NCBI GenBank assembly: GCA_037833965.1
Contig: AP031354.1
Span: forward strand, 908,001 to 972,000
DNA length: 64,000 bases
From: Marchantia polymorpha subsp. ruderalis
Lineage: Eukaryota; Streptophyta; Marchantiopsida; Marchantiales; Marchantiaceae
Direction: 5' to 3'
Position numbers and translations under genes: made by a program. The notes under the pieces are model-generated. The model was not told the origin of the DNA and ran no database searches. It saw only the letters and a list, made by a program, of their open reading frames with translations. Shown piece after piece: positions 11,543 through 25,345 of the stretch (within the stretch, counting starts at the first letter, position 1; every line of letters begins with the position of its first letter).

Positions 11543-13067
11543 ATGAAGATGTTGCAGCTTATTTCACTGCTCTCTCTGACAGCACTGCTTTTCTCTGGTG
11601 CAGAGGCTGCAACGTTTGGCGACGACTTCAATATAACTTTTGGTAAACAAAATGTAAATATTACTACTGATAGTACAGGTGACACTTGTGACGCTCAAGC
11701 TCACGAACAGAACAGGTAACCATTCTGCATAAATAAGAGGGAAAGTGTCTTGACTGTCTTTGATACAGCTCAACGTCCATAGAAGTACATCCATAGAGCG
11801 GGACGAATTCCGTGTGTTAACTCACAGCCACGGGAGCTGTCTCCTCTTAACCATTTCCTTCTTCAACGATGAGACCATTGATTTTCGGCAATAAATATAT
11901 CTCGAGCTGTGGAAGTGTTGAGTCCATTCGTTGCTTTCAGGTTCTGGATTCCGATCACTAGATCCTTTTCTGTACGGGGAGTTTTCAATGAAGATGATGC
12001 TAGTGAAGAGGAACTCTTCTGGGACTATCTCCACTTTCTATGTAAGCGTGCGCGGGGCTCCTACGCATTTTGTCTTGTTCAGCGGAGTCTCATGATCTCC
12101 TTGAGTATCTTTTCAGACGTTTGGTCATGGAAATGCTCAATCTTTTGGTTGGATACTTATGAAGTTGCATTGTAGTTCGATATGTAAAGAGCTAATATTT
12201 TTTAGTATCTGCCATTGATATCTATGATAGCTTACTGGTTTCTGAACCTATTCAAAATATACAATCCTTTGGTCGCACTCCTGGCATCTGAGGATTCTGA
12301 CTGTTGATTATTTGCAGATGTCTTCACAAGCTATGTACAAATAATGGTGTGAAGTAGACTTTGAATTCCTGGGCAACGTCTCCGGACAACCCTATGTACT
12401 GCAAACCAATGTATATATTCAAGGAGTCGGCGCGCGAGAACAACAGATCTACCTTTGGTTTGATCCTACGGCCGACTTTCATGAATGCGGGCTGCGCTGG
12501 AATCAGGATTTGATTTTGTGAGTATCGTGCCGAGGTGAGCTCAGATTATTTTCTCGTGGATCTCAGATTTCTGGTTTCGACTTTCCGAAAGGCATGAAGC
12601 CTACGATAATCAAAGGTCATGGATTCATACGTGAAGATGAAATGTTGTGGTTTTGCAGATTTTGGGTGGACAACCGTGTCATCCGAGTGTTCCATAACGC
12701 AACAGACCTGGGGCTTCTATACCTTGATTATCAGCCCATGTACGCCATCGCCAGCATCTGGAATGGAGAAGCTTGGGCAACTGAAGGGGGGCGAATCAAG
12801 GTGGACTGGACTCAGGCACCGTTCATCGCATCCTACACCGGATGGAATGTTTCCAACGCATGCGAAGTTCACAACACCACCGGCACCGATGACCTTCACG
12901 CATGCTACAGAAAGGTGTACCAAAGCTCATACGGTCGAGCTCCTAACCTTGCACTCTCGCAGACACAAATTGCCGATCTCAGGTGGGTCAAAGAGAACTA
13001 CGTGATCTACGACTACTGCACGAAAAACGCCACCGCGACCCCAGAGTGTGCAAGGAACTGGCCTTGA
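11543..13067 (+). pseudogene. XTH copy 3, recently broken (frameshift plus stop codon)
   Basis: Four exons align with copy 2: 11543-11715, 11941-12041, 12318-12517 and 12659-13067. Exons 3 and 4 have exactly the same lengths as in copy 2, and all splice sites are intact. A signal peptide (LLFSGAEA|ATF), the catalytic block [10 protein letters not shown] with NVS, and a full XET_C region ending NWP are present. Two lesions break it. One extra base near 11684-11687 in exon 1 moves the frame before the donor; without it the frame reads LVTLKLTNRTG, like copy 2. A TAA at 12342-12344 in exon 3 stands where copy 2 has AAG, eleven bases before the catalytic glutamate codon. The rest is well preserved, so inactivation looks recent. 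Sequencing error is possible for one lesion but less likely for both. Confidence 0.85.
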
Positions 13068-16000
13068 TCTCTTTGCAGTGACAGCTGAAAAGAACTGAAA
13101 ACATCTGGCCCACTAGCTAGTACTGCTTGAATGAAGGTTCTACCTTCCCCATCCTAAAAGAGATCTTTCCGTATCAATTATATTGGCAGTTGCTGAAGTA
13201 TAGATTTTCGATCCTCACATGTGCACAATATCCCCTACAAGCAAGTCTCGTCATCCCTAAACTTATTTTCTTAAGAATAAGCCGATTACAAAATAAATGG
13301 ACTGAACCATACATTTTTCCTAAGCCTGAGTATCTACCTTCCTGGGTAGAAATGCGACGACGGAGCTCAGTAGCTCAATAGTTGAAGACGGGTCAACATA
13401 CCAACGACACGTAGAGCTTATGTTACAGCTACAATATCCTCTACAATACCAGGATATTGCCACGGTAACATAATGAAAAATAGATGGCACCTTTCATGTG
13501 AAGTTGATTGGATGTCAACATTCATTGACTGCATCGAAAGCTAGATCCAACGATGAAGAGTCAATTCATACGTCTTCATTATATGCATAAAAGAATCTAA
13601 CGGTTCAGAGGTTAGAAAAATCGCTGGTCACGAGATAGGAGGTTTTGAGCTTGTTCAGTAGGTAGTCAAATTTCAGTCACAACATGCATTGTGAGCTGTG
13701 AGGAAGAGTAACTCTGTAAAAGCCTTGGGCCTTTAAATCCACATAATTACCACATTGATGTATCACGGGATTGTGATCAGTTACTGATTATCAAACAAGT
13801 CTACTTCGTGATTCTTAGAGGAGCTTGGAGAGATCAGGAACTGGCTATCAAGTGAACAGAAGATTACATTCTCCAGTGTTTGGGTCTGAAAGAATTGTGG
13901 AAGTTACTGCAAGTAGTTAGATGTTCAAGTTGTTGTCTTTTTTATCAACGCGAAGTGTGAACTTTGTGCAAATATTTTGAATGCAGCAAATTTTGTAATT
14001 TTCACAACAAGACGACTTAACGACGCGGATTTTCATGGAAGCGCCGGAACCATCCTTAAGGCAATTGCTCTGATCAACTACATGTGGATATCCATGTATA
14101 CATATATCTGCCTAGTACCTTCAGACTTCACCGACCTTTGATTTCTATGTTCCTCTCTTTCTGCAATAGTGGCACAATGGTCAGCGAAAATACTTTTTCT
14201 TCAACTATTACGAACCAAACTCCACTTATAATACTTACATCGATTCTCAATTCCAGATGGAATGGAATGAGAAAGGACAAGCTTCCCCTAGAAATCGCAG
14301 GGGGTAAAGTGACCATATTTCTTTTACTTCAGGACACCGAGCTTTCAGCAGATTGGTCAAAGTATTAAATTGAAAGCTTTGACTCTGCATCGTTCAATGC
14401 CGTATGATGTATCATCTTCCCAGCAGTCTTTTCAAGACATTTATTCTAGAGCACATCCGGTATCGAGTCATAAACTAGATAGCGGTCAAACACAATCAAT
14501 CCCAAATTTGTACAAGATTCAAACTATCACGTAACTTTGCTGACACTGTGAATGTCCCTTGTAAGCAGCAATACATTCCAATTGTCAACGTACAGGATCA
14601 ATCAGCTCAAGTTGGCGGTTGAGACGAGAGTATACTTGGTGTAAATAACAAGCTTCACATTTTACTAAAGGCTTAAAGGCTTTGACGCAGAAGAAGTCTC
14701 TCTATTATGGACACTGCATTCATAAAACACAGACGGTCACACTTTGCACTTATTATTATTCTAGTGCATAACTTTCGGCTTATAGAACTCCTGGCAACTT
14801 GTGGTTTACTTCTTAGCACTAAAAAGCCTGCAGGACATATCAAGTTCTCTTCGACTCAAATCTCCACAAATGTCAAACCTTTTATATAGTTCTGAACTCA
14901 GGTCCAAGCCTTCAGTTGTATTCAAACTTCTTGACAATTATGAGTCTCGAATACAACTGAAAGCAAGAGAAGAGCCCTAGAGAGGTGGTCCCCCTCCAAT
15001 GTACTGGATGCTCAGAAATTAAGACCTGATTCCACCTAACGCCGTGTCCCATGAAACAACCATTTTAGATTGAATCATTTATAGTTCTCGTGACGCGAGT
15101 CTATGAGAAAGACATTGATTTGATTTGTGGGCCGTGAGCTATTCCAAGACAGTCAAGCTCACACCATAATGTAGAAATTAAAAACTGTCTGCAAAGTCCA
15201 CTTTCTCAGAATCCTTCACATGTTCCACAAGTGCTTACTGCTGAAATTATCGACGTTAGTCATATATTTATGGAGGAGAAAGTCGCAATTGTAAACTGCT
15301 CCAACTTAATGATCATCTCCGTGTGGAAGGCTTCAACTTTATTCTGATGTAATCATGTATGTAACTTTATTCTGCAAATAATCATACAACTCCCAAATGC
15401 CTTGTTGACACTTAAAAAATCAGCTACAAAAGTCGTTCCCAGCCCCGCTGCATTCGTAAAAACCACCAGGAACTACAAAACCTCATTTGCTGCAATTTAT
15501 ATCTCCACGTGGAAAGAATGGGCAAACTCATGTATTAAGAAGTCAGAGCTCTAGCGAAATTTCTCTCCAAGTACAAACTGACCGATCGAATTACTGTAAT
15601 TGTTGAACAATGGCCAGTTGCCTGACGACGGTAGGCTAGACTTCAAGTCACAAATTCTAGGGGATGTATTTGGAGTTTCAGAGGATATATTGATCACAAA
15701 GTACTCTACGCAAAGCCTAACAGGCTCATAACTTTGATCGTACTGTCTCTCGATTGACGTCGGATTTTCTACGTGAGAAGTTGATGTGGCATTCTATGGC
15801 CTTTTCCTACCCTCTTCAGATCCATTTTGTGGATTTCATGCTTGGTTTGACACTGAAAGCTAATTTCACATTTTAACCTAAAGAGATTTCTGTTTACTTC
15901 GGCAAAACCAATAGAAATTTCAATTAATGGATGTGAAACAGTGACAGTGAGGTTTCGATATAACGGTGAAAGAGAATAATTCTTTAGCAAAATTTATAGC

Positions 16001-16219
16001 AAGCTATATGTGAGCCTAAACTCTCCACACTTCAGCGTTTGTAGTCTAGGTGGGGGTTCGAGCTCACATAATTTAACTTCTCTGATCTCAACCATGTGAT
16101 CAAAGTGTATTCAAGACAATGAGATCATAAACACTTGCTCTTTCATAAACAAATTATCCACAGCTGAAAATAATAACTTGCTGTCTGCTATCTCCACAAG
16201 AGCAGCAGACAAGCTCTTT
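13068..16219. other. Intergenic, no gene recognised
   Basis: About 3.1 kb of mixed composition. Frames such as 14084-14368 (+) and 15990-15769 (-) give proteins with no recognisable motif. I see no element ends or RNA genes. Confidence 0.5.
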
Positions 16220-16289
16220 GTTACATAAAGATCTAACCCAACTCTGGGTGGCTTTCTCAATACCACAGCCGCTGTGGTCTATCCTAACT

Positions 16290-16590
16290 CCGAATTCCAC
16301 TCCCAATTCCTACTTAGATTTCAGTGTCAATTTCTCAGCTTCCACCTTCAGACCCCACCAGATTCCTCTCTTAGATTCCACTTTCCCTTTTCAGTTCCAA
16401 ATTCAGATCCCGACTGTTAGATTTCAATCTCAGATTTCGCTTCACTCACAGCTTCCATTCTCAGGTCTTCCACTCTGATCTCAACTCCCACTCACAGATT
16501 AGACTTAAATTTCAGATCCCACTCACAGATTACACTTTAATCTCGGATCCCAATCTAATTTCACTCTCAGATACGACTCTCCACCCACGA
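16290..16590. repeat. G-poor, pyrimidine-rich degenerate short repeat
   Basis: The plus strand repeats variants of CTCAGATCCCACTCACAGATT with almost no G. Units are irregular, about 20-30 bases long. It produces a misleading open frame over 16218-16478. It looks like low-complexity DNA. Confidence 0.55.
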
Positions 16591-17025
16591 GAGTTTGTTT
16601 TCTACTCCTTCGAACTCTCCACACTCCCCTCCTAATCCTCACCACTTCCTTGCGAAAATCACTCACGCCACACTCTATTCTTCCAACCGATCCCACCAGC
16701 GTCTCCACACAATGGCACACCACACGATCCCAGCTCGCAGGCCGAATAATCCTCTCCAACGTCCAAGGGCCGAGTCACCCACAGCCCGCGTGAATGCCGT
16801 CCCCGCGATGATGGGCAACGGCCTAATTCCCATGTGCGACTTCATGCCCCGCCGTCCTATTTGCACGCCTGACTTCACACCGCCGCCACTGCCACACTTG
16901 TACAGTCTTAATTTATGACCACGTCAACATACGCCATCCGAAATCTTCTTCCGCGCACCGCCGAAGGCATCCTCCCGCTAAAGACACTCTTCCGCACCTT
17001 TGCCTATCTATAACAGTCACCCCGA
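16591..17025. other. C-rich stretch, no gene recognised
   Basis: A plus-strand frame of 107 codons (16595-16918), rich in proline, serine and histidine, continues the low-complexity composition just upstream. No domain or splice structure supports it as a gene. Confidence 0.35.
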
Positions 17026-18030
17026 CGCTCATAACTCACGGATCTCTGTTTCGTTTGAAACGTTCTTGGGCTCGTTGGAACAAGCGTGTTGTGCTCTTTT
17101 CAACGAGCCCCTAACTAAGTCAAACCGATAAAAATTGAAAAAGTTATGATGGTTTTACTCTTCCGCCGAAGGCGTTTGCCTATGCACAGGCGTCCTACAC
17201 GCAGGTCGCCTACTCGCAGTAGTCCGCGTCCTTCACGCAGGCCGCCTTCGGCCGAAGGCCCCTCTAACTGTTAACGCCAAAGGCCTCTCGCCTAACCATG
17301 ACAGCCGTTTTCGACGCTCATAACTCAGTGATGACTAATCCGTTTCAAGAGATCTTGGTCTCGTTGGAACTAGCGCGTTGAGTTCTTTCCAACGAGACCC
17401 GAATCAAGTCAAACCGCAAAGAATTGAAAAAGATATGACGGTTTTACTGCTTCGCCAAAGGCCTACAACCGCTAAAGTCGTTCGTAGGCGCATAGGACAA
17501 AAGTCGAACTCGCTTCTGCGTAGGCGGAATCCCCGGCGGAGTCGAACTCCTTCCGCCGAAGAACTTCTACGTATCTTCCGATAGTCATAACTCCCTAAGT
17601 CCTCATCCGTTCCAAGCGTTCTTGGGCTCGTTAGAACGAGCGTGTTGAGTCCTTTCCAACGAGACCCTAACCAATGCAAACCGTTAAAAATTGAAAACGT
17701 TATCACGATTTTACCCTTCCGCCGAAGGCGTTTGCCTATGCGGAGGCCGACTACGCGTAGGCCGCCTACACGCAACCCGCCGAAAGGCCCTCCATATCAG
17801 AAACTTCCGCCGCTCCTAACTCGATGATGCCTCATCCGTTTCAAGAGTTCTTGGTCTTGTTGGAAAGAGCGTCGCGAGTTCTTTCCAACAAGACCCTAAC
17901 TGAGTCAAGGAGTCACACATTGAAAACGTTATGAGAGTTTCACTCCTTCGCCAAAGGCCTTTTCCCGAAGGGACTTCACCGAAGACCTTGCCCCGAAGGC
18001 CTCCTTCCGCACCTCTTGCCCCCTAACCAT
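17026..18030. repeat. Tandem array of four diverged units, each with a conserved hairpin
   Basis: Units start near 17026, 17315, 17582 and 17811, so the period shrinks from 289 to 267 to 229 bases. Each begins with a variant of CGCTCATAACTCA and contains an inverted repeat. It continues with a block resembling AAGTCAAACCG...ATTGAAAA.GTTATGA..GTTTTAC and ends in GC-rich CCGCCGAAGGC words. The inverted repeats lie at 17068-17110 (10-bp arms), 17357-17399 (13-bp), 17624-17667 (imperfect) and 17853-17895 (15-bp). Arm changes in units 2 and 4 are matched by the opposite change in the partner arm. The family is not recognised. Confidence 0.8.
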
Positions 18031-18196
18031 CACACCAACTCCTAATCTTGCAGAAACTTTCAGAAAACCCCAAACATAATTTTGCAAGAGCTTAAATCCA
18101 AACTTTTAACTCTCATAAGGGTAAAAAGACATGTGAGCACAGTTTTGTGCTCACACCATCCAACAGTAAAATACAATGTGTTACATTAAGGATTCA

Positions 18197-19250
18197 AAGT
18201 ACATCATTATCAACGAAACCAAATAAGCTCTATAAATAAAGTTCAAAATCTTCTGAGTTGTAATGTATAATATCTTCTAGAACTTCCTCCTAGCCTTATC
18301 TAAAGAGGCAGTGGATCTTACATTTAGAATCTGACCATAACAGTTATTTCTGTATTGAGAATATGAAATATAACATTATTAATACCTTCAGGGGCCTTAG
18401 TAATGAGTTCCGTATGTTATCTTATACTATTTACTCCAGCAAAGCAATTTCTAATTATTTCAAGTTGTGGATTCAAATAAACGATTCGAAAGAGAAGTTT
18501 TAGTTAAGATAGTATAACATTTTTGCAAAGTACATTGTACTCATGATGTGAATAAACCTATTTCACTTAGAACCAAATGAGGCAAAAAAAATTGAAAATA
18601 TTTACTTCATATAAATGAGATCGTCATCTCTAAATTGGAATCTATGTAAAGGATCTTCACAGGAATCTTGTGTATTTTCCTCGACTTACTATCCATTGAT
18701 AGATTTTTTAAAGAAAGTAGAAGAAACACATCAAAAATTAATTGCATGAAAGGTCAAATTTGATCTAATACGCTTATTATATATTCGTTTATATCTCTAT
18801 TGACCAAGTTTCAAATCATTTCATTCTTCACATGCACAAATTTTTTCAAAATGAAAATCTTGATGTTCAAAAACTTTGGTAAAGATGTACTATAACTATA
18901 ATTAGAAAAGGACCAAATTCTACAATGATTTTGAAAGTATAGATTATAATAGATTATTGTTCATATATCTTACTGCAAAATATCCATCCCAGATAACAAA
19001 TATATCGATCAAAGATTTCTTCCAATAAACAAGATTTTTTGAAAATTCAAATCTTATATATAATTTATGTCATTATTATGTCGTAAAAAAAGAGACAATT
19101 TTTAATTAAAAAAAAAATAAAAAATTATCTTTTTTACGTAAAGAGACAATTTTAAAAAAAATTTCTCTTAAAATTGTCTCTTTTTATTATGTCGATGATT
19201 TTGAACTTTATTTATAGAGCTTATTTGGTTTCCTTGATAATGATGTACTT
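18197..19250. repeat. Foldback structure with 54-bp inverted ends
   Basis: 18197-18250 (AAGTACATCATTATCAA...) and 19197-19250 are inverted copies, 53 of 54 bases identical. They enclose 946 bases of AT-rich DNA without a reading frame. An inner hairpin lies at 19140-19183. The layout resembles a non-autonomous foldback or MITE-type element, but I could not find target-site duplications just outside the arms. Confidence 0.7.
19140..19183. repeat. Hairpin with perfect 16-bp arms
   Basis: AAAGAGACAATTTTAA and its reverse complement are separated by 12 bases. The same word AAAGAGACAATTTT recurs near 19090 and inside the direct repeat at 19262-19293. Confidence 0.85.
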
Positions 19251-19261
19251 AAAGAAAAAAA

Positions 19262-19293
19262 AATTATCTTTTTTGCGTAAAGAGACAATTTTT
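19262..19293. repeat. Direct repeat of 19121-19155
   Basis: ATTATCTTTTTTGCGTAAAG, then AGACAATTTTT, repeats the sequence just inside the right foldback arm with one base changed. It now lies just outside that arm. The copy may mark an insertion or duplication boundary of the foldback element. Confidence 0.6.
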
Positions 19294-19299
19294 CTGAAA

Positions 19300-22200
19300 T
19301 TAGTTATGTGTTAGATCAAAACTCGTACATCCACATGTCATGATTCTGCAAATATGAATCTATTATTCAAAGCAGGACATATCATAAATCTGTAAAAAAT
19401 AAAATGTATATATTTTAATTTTATGCATACAATGAAAAATCATGTAACAATCTTCTTTGTGAAAACTCTTGAAAGAAAAATTTCTTGGATGTACCTCATA
19501 GATTAAATTTCTGAAAATTAAAAATATATTTGCAATTTGATAATATTAAAAAAATTATTGCCTTTATCTTATGAGTTATGTATTCAATTTTTACATCATT
19601 GATACATGTTTAAGTATTTTTTTTTAAACTGTGAATTTCACATATTTGCAATCTCAAAAATAACCAATGTCAAAATTTTAGAAAAAAACATATTCCAAAA
19701 AATTTAAATATAGATAATATTTTAATTAAAATTCAAATTATTTTTTTAAATTATTATTTATCAGTTAAAAAATTATAATAAACATTAAATACCTATTTAT
19801 CAAATCATTGGAAAGTTTCAAAAACTAAGTTGTCAAGATAAATTGATATCTAAATTATGGAAAAAAATAAAAAAATTTATGTATAAAATCTGTAACTTCT
19901 AAAATTTTGAACAATTTTAAATTTTAGGATCCATTTTTAACATTGAAATTTCATCATGTTTGAAAGTTTAGATTTCATAAAGATATAATAAAATAATTTT
20001 TTGACTTGACTTCAATTAATAGTATAAAAATTCAATGTCTTATATATTCATTATTAATTTTTCTAGCACAACCTTGTAGAAAACATTGACAGTATTGTTT
20101 TCAATTTCACATATACTCATCAGCACCACCATGGTTTGGATCTTCAATATTGCCTTGATTGCCATTATGCTGCATCATTCATTATAGATTAAGTTTAATT
20201 GAGAATGATGTTGAATTTGTATGAACTTCTAATGAAGTAGATCATTGAATCTATGAATAAACTTGATCACAATCACATCTTTTACCTACAGTATTCAATC
20301 ATCAGAATAACGCTTAAGATTATTTGGATATTTGAACTTAAAATCAAATTAATAACATCAACTATCATACAATTAATTAAGTAAAGACTTTGAATGCTTG
20401 TACTTTTCGTTAACTTGATTGCAATGAACGAGCCTATGAGTACAATAATACGCTTTGATCATCTAGTTCAGTTACATGGCATTCTTGTCAATCAATTTAA
20501 TCTAGGATTTTTCATTTATAAATTAAGAAAAATGTGATTTATATTCTTTAAAATAATATCACATCAACAAAAAAATTTATTCCTGTGAATGAAACAGACG
20601 ATTGTATTTAATTTCTTTAATTATTTATAAAAAACTATTTAGTCATTTGCTATTTGTGTATTGTTTATATTAATATTAAAAAAATTTGGATTTATATTCA
20701 AATTACTATCAAATATCCGTATGATTAGTACCCAAAAATTAAATTTGTAAATTTTTTTATGCATATGTGATTAAGGATTATTCGAGTTTAAGAAAAACCT
20801 CATTAGATTTGTTCATTGTATTTCAGTATGCAATATTATAAGTTTCAAATTTCAAATCTAAAATATCAATATTAATAAAATTGAATATCATCAATAATCG
20901 TAAAAATATTTTTAGCAAGGAATTTTAGTATGTCAAATTTTCCGATATCAAGAGAGTAACAGAGTCATTCAAATCCGTACATGAAATTGATATCCTCATT
21001 TTTTGCATTTGCATTGAAAAACTTGAAAAGTTCAAAGACTTTCTAGAAAAATGATGATAATTAAAAGCTTTACTATAACCTAAATTTTTGGATATATAGA
21101 TATAATATAAGTAATAATAATAGTTTAGATAAAAAAATTAATAAAAAGTTCACTGAACATAAATTACTCAAAAGATTCCTTATATAACTTCTTAGCGTAA
21201 AATCAATTATTTGATGAGTTAGTGTAGGTTATGACCAATTTGATTATACTATATTTTACAATATAATCTATGTTACTAGCATATCTATAAAAAAAATTAA
21301 AAAATTTGAAATTTATCCTCAATGATCAATCATATCAATGCATTTTATCAACTTCATAATTTTGTTTGGCTGCGTTGAAATATTATAAAATCTTACTCAT
21401 TATGTTTTGCTTGAGTAAGATAACTACAGAGCAAATTAGTTTTGTGACACAATTTACTAATAATAAGAGTTAATCATGAAAACTATTATGGCAGAGTATT
21501 TGAGTTTATAAAGTTTGCTACGCGAATGCAACAAAAGAGTGTACAGAGTCTGGTCATATATCACATATGTATAATAAAATGAATCATAAAGTAATAACTT
21601 TATGATTTTAGATCATATCTTTCCATTCAGTTTTTCCTTCAATCATCATGTTTTATACACCAGAGTGAAAAGATAAACCAATTTGTTATATGATAGTTTT
21701 GATCGCTGTGGATATCCTTTGTCTTTTAACGTTGATACAAATGTAGGACAAGAAAGTGATTCCTTGGCTCTCTTCCTTAGTATATACCAAATAGAGGATT
21801 ACATTTCATGTCATGTGTAATAAAAATGTGCAACTAGACGATAGATCCATAATAGGTTCAAAAAAGGGAATTAGATTCCACACTTTCAAAAAAGTGAAAG
21901 GTCAAAGGTCGAGAAAAGACTTCATATTTATTTCACTTTCATATTACTGAAATTATTCAATAATATGGCTCATCATGATAGAAGACTGAGAACATCACGT
22001 AACCGCCGATTCGTGTAGGGCCGGAGACATATATGACAGAAAAATGTAGTGAATCTCCGAAGTGTAAAACTTAGCAACATTTTTTTTGAGCCAATCCCAT
22101 ATATGACTTACGGCTGAACACCGCGAAATTCTCGGTGATGCAGATAGGACGAGCAGCCCTGCTTCTAGAGAAGAAATTAATGTTAGAAACTGAATCATTG

Positions 22201-24088
22201 GAATAATATATATAGGTTTCTGTCTGCCGACAGCTGGGGACCAGGAGCGGGGTAAGGGGAGATTTTCTCGTAAATATTACAAAATACCCTTAATACTCTG
22301 CCCATAGACTGTACATATTTTTTGGTTAATGGTCCCATCCCGTAAACAGTCAGGCTAAAATTCCCGTATTTAATGCGCAGAGATATCCATGTCACTGACA
22401 TACGGAATGTCCAGTAAACATATTTTGACTAAATTCTTTTCTTGGTAACGCTCTAATGAAGTCATTCGTGTAATCGAACTTCAAGTTTCCATCTATTATG
22501 AAATATTAGTAATAAAAAAATGTGCAATCAACTATGTATACTTACGCTGGGTTTGAAAGCCTGAAATTTTGTTTCAACTCACTGTAATTTTAAAAATTCG
22601 AGTGCAAATGATACATATTTTATGCAAGAATTTCAAATCCGTGAATCGTTTAATTTATTTTGTAAATTTTACCTGCATGAAATGCTAGGATATCTATTTA
22701 TAAATTTTCGTATGAACATTATTTCATGCAAGCATAATGTAGTTGAAGATCATACATGTATGTATGACTATTTTCAAAGACTGATCTTTTTTAGTCCACA
22801 TTGCTTCAAACTCGCACAAACTTCATATCCAACTCAAATCCCCCCTATCGAACACTTTGACGATAGTCTTTTTCTGGAGGCAGAGATATAGAAGTATGCA
22901 ATGCCATATCACAGCAAAGTTAGCTTTGCGTCTCGCCGGACAAGCAAGAAGTTGAGTCCCTGAGCAACCAACTCCATGTATAGAAGTTTTCATGCCTGTG
23001 GGCTACTGACAGAGCTTAGCGGTAACCTTCTTGTATGAAGCGCAAACAAATTTGCATCCATCCAAGACATCTATGTCATACCCAATTGTAGAACCAGCCG
23101 GGATAAGATAGCCTTCATGATCAAATCATTACAAGTTAGTGTGACTTGATCCACCTGCTTATAACGTAAATTTGCTCGACATTTCCAATCCATGAGGAGA
23201 AATCCAGTACTTGTTTATTTTGGATTTATTCATGAATTCAAACATAAATAAGTATATCAATAACGAATAATGTTTGTGTATGTGACGGTGATATATTTTT
23301 CATGACATTAAAGAAAATATTAACGAAAATACTCTGCATACATCATGAAAGGCCAGTTTACTAGGGCATGATGAACTTGCAATGCATAAAACTTAAACAA
23401 GTAATTTAGAGTTTACAGATTAGTGTCACTTGTTGTTGTTACAACCTTGAAGCAAAAACTGTCTTCCTGCTATATCTTTCGTGTACTTAGACTATACACT
23501 CTGTTTGCCCCACATCGTAAATAAACTTTTCCATACAATTTCGCACGAAACGCATAACACTTGTCCATTATTATTTGTATGAAAATTTTGTTGTATGTAA
23601 TTCACATATTACTTGTTAGCACACCTTTTTAAAAAAGAAGAATAAGTTTTTTTGTCACAAAATGTGATTGCTAAATAAAGAGAATGTAAAGGTGGCATAG
23701 ACATGTGGAGACAAAAGCAATATAAAATGAGACGAAACTTTCCTTGACTAATTTACACTGGAAATGTGGACGGGGTGAAGTTAATTCCCTAAAGATAAGT
23801 CACTATCTCAAGAACTACAAGTGAAATCTACGTTTCAAAAAATTTATGTGTGCAAGTAGCAATGGAATGACTCGAACAAACGTCTTCTACTAAAGCAATC
23901 CTTCACTTCCCGACAGATTCTAATGCTGTATCAAATTATTCTAAAGTATGTATTCCTAGTATATGAGCGTTTACTTTTACGTGTAACAACGCTTATAGCA
24001 TAGACTCTTAATGAATACAAATATCTTAATCATGTCATGATTTTGTTGTCAAAAACGCATCCGGGCTTTTCTTTCCCAATTCTGGATA
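19300..24088. other. AT-rich gene desert
   Basis: Nearly 5 kb that is strongly AT-rich up to about 21.9 kb and somewhat less so after. I see no convincing exon, RNA gene or element end on either strand. Frames at 22195-22401 (-) and 22622-22891 (+) match nothing I know. Confidence 0.55.
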
Positions 24089-25345
24089 GTGGAATGGAAT
24101 CATTGTTATGCGCAAGACGTCATTAGGTTTTTCGAGAAGAGGGGGCCAATCGGTTTCAAAGGAAAAGCAATATTTATACTAATTTGGTTGAGAAAGAACA
24201 CAACGTTCAGAAGAGATTGGACAACAATCATTCAAGAAGTGGACAGACAGGTCAATTTCGGTGGTATTCAAGACACAGATTCGACATAAATTTTCTGTTA
24301 GTTGATGATGTCAACTGTTGAAGATAAGGGTATAACAAAGACTTTTGTAGCATATACTGTTTCTGTTGTTTTATATTTGCCATGTTGATATATTTGGACT
24401 TATGGAACTTTAGAATTGTGGTTGTGATGAGAGCATTTCAACGACAAAACGGTGGTACAATGAGAATGTGCTCATGTGTTCATGTGGCTGTTCTTGTGGG
24501 GCCCGACAACAACCCGAATAACTCTGATGCCTAGTCAGTGGGAATTCACCTACTCCTGTCTAGCTGCCCATTCCTTCCAGTGGGAAAGTATGCCTCGAAA
24601 ACCAGCGTCACCAGTGAAAAAAGACATTATGGACCTCGTTTAATGGAAAATGGATATTCTTCCGAATTCCCTGCAGATACATTTCCGACTTGGGATTCTC
24701 CTGACATCCCGAGATCGCTGAGTTCGGAAGGGAGATCGATCGATCGCTCGAGAATTCGTTTCTTCGCATCTGTTCCTTGTGTAGATCATGATGCTTGGTT
24801 TGTTCTCTGCCTCTGATCACCACAAGTTGAAGAATGCTTGGTACATGATATATGAACTTGGTCCTGCGGAAATATTGTGGAGAAACTTAAAGTTCTGACG
24901 AAAAAAAATTGAGGGGAGCCCTTAGAACAGAGATATGAGTCTTCGGGATAGACATGAGACTTTCTAGGTCCAGACCACCGACTTTTGCTCTCGGGCCTTT
25001 CTGCTGAGGAAGGAGCGCCCTATGTCTGAACAAAACAATAGTCCATAGCCGATAATGATGACCGTCCAAGAAAACCGACGAGCCAGGCTGAAAAGATGGG
25101 GGATACAAGCCGTCTAGCAGAAGCCGTCCCTGTTCCTAGATGCCCACCAATGACGTCGTTGCTTTTGGGCCCATTCCTTTGACGGGATTGATTCAAGATT
25201 TTATGCCCATTACGGTGGACAAAAATAATTAGACCAACCACGTGAGAATGTTTAGTGCAGCAGTGCTGTTAGTGTGATTTGGCTATGTAAACGGATTATT
25301 ATTTTCACGATTACATGTTTTTTCATGTTTCACTCTGCTCTCGTC
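24089..25345. other. Unrecognised short frames
   Basis: Frames at 24089-24289 and 24538-24816 (+) and 25020-25241 (-) give proteins of 66-92 residues without motifs. No splice-consistent joining is evident. Confidence 0.35.

Noticed and set aside
16218-16478. An open frame of 86 codons
   Set aside because: It lies on a degenerate, G-poor short repeat and gives a low-complexity protein.
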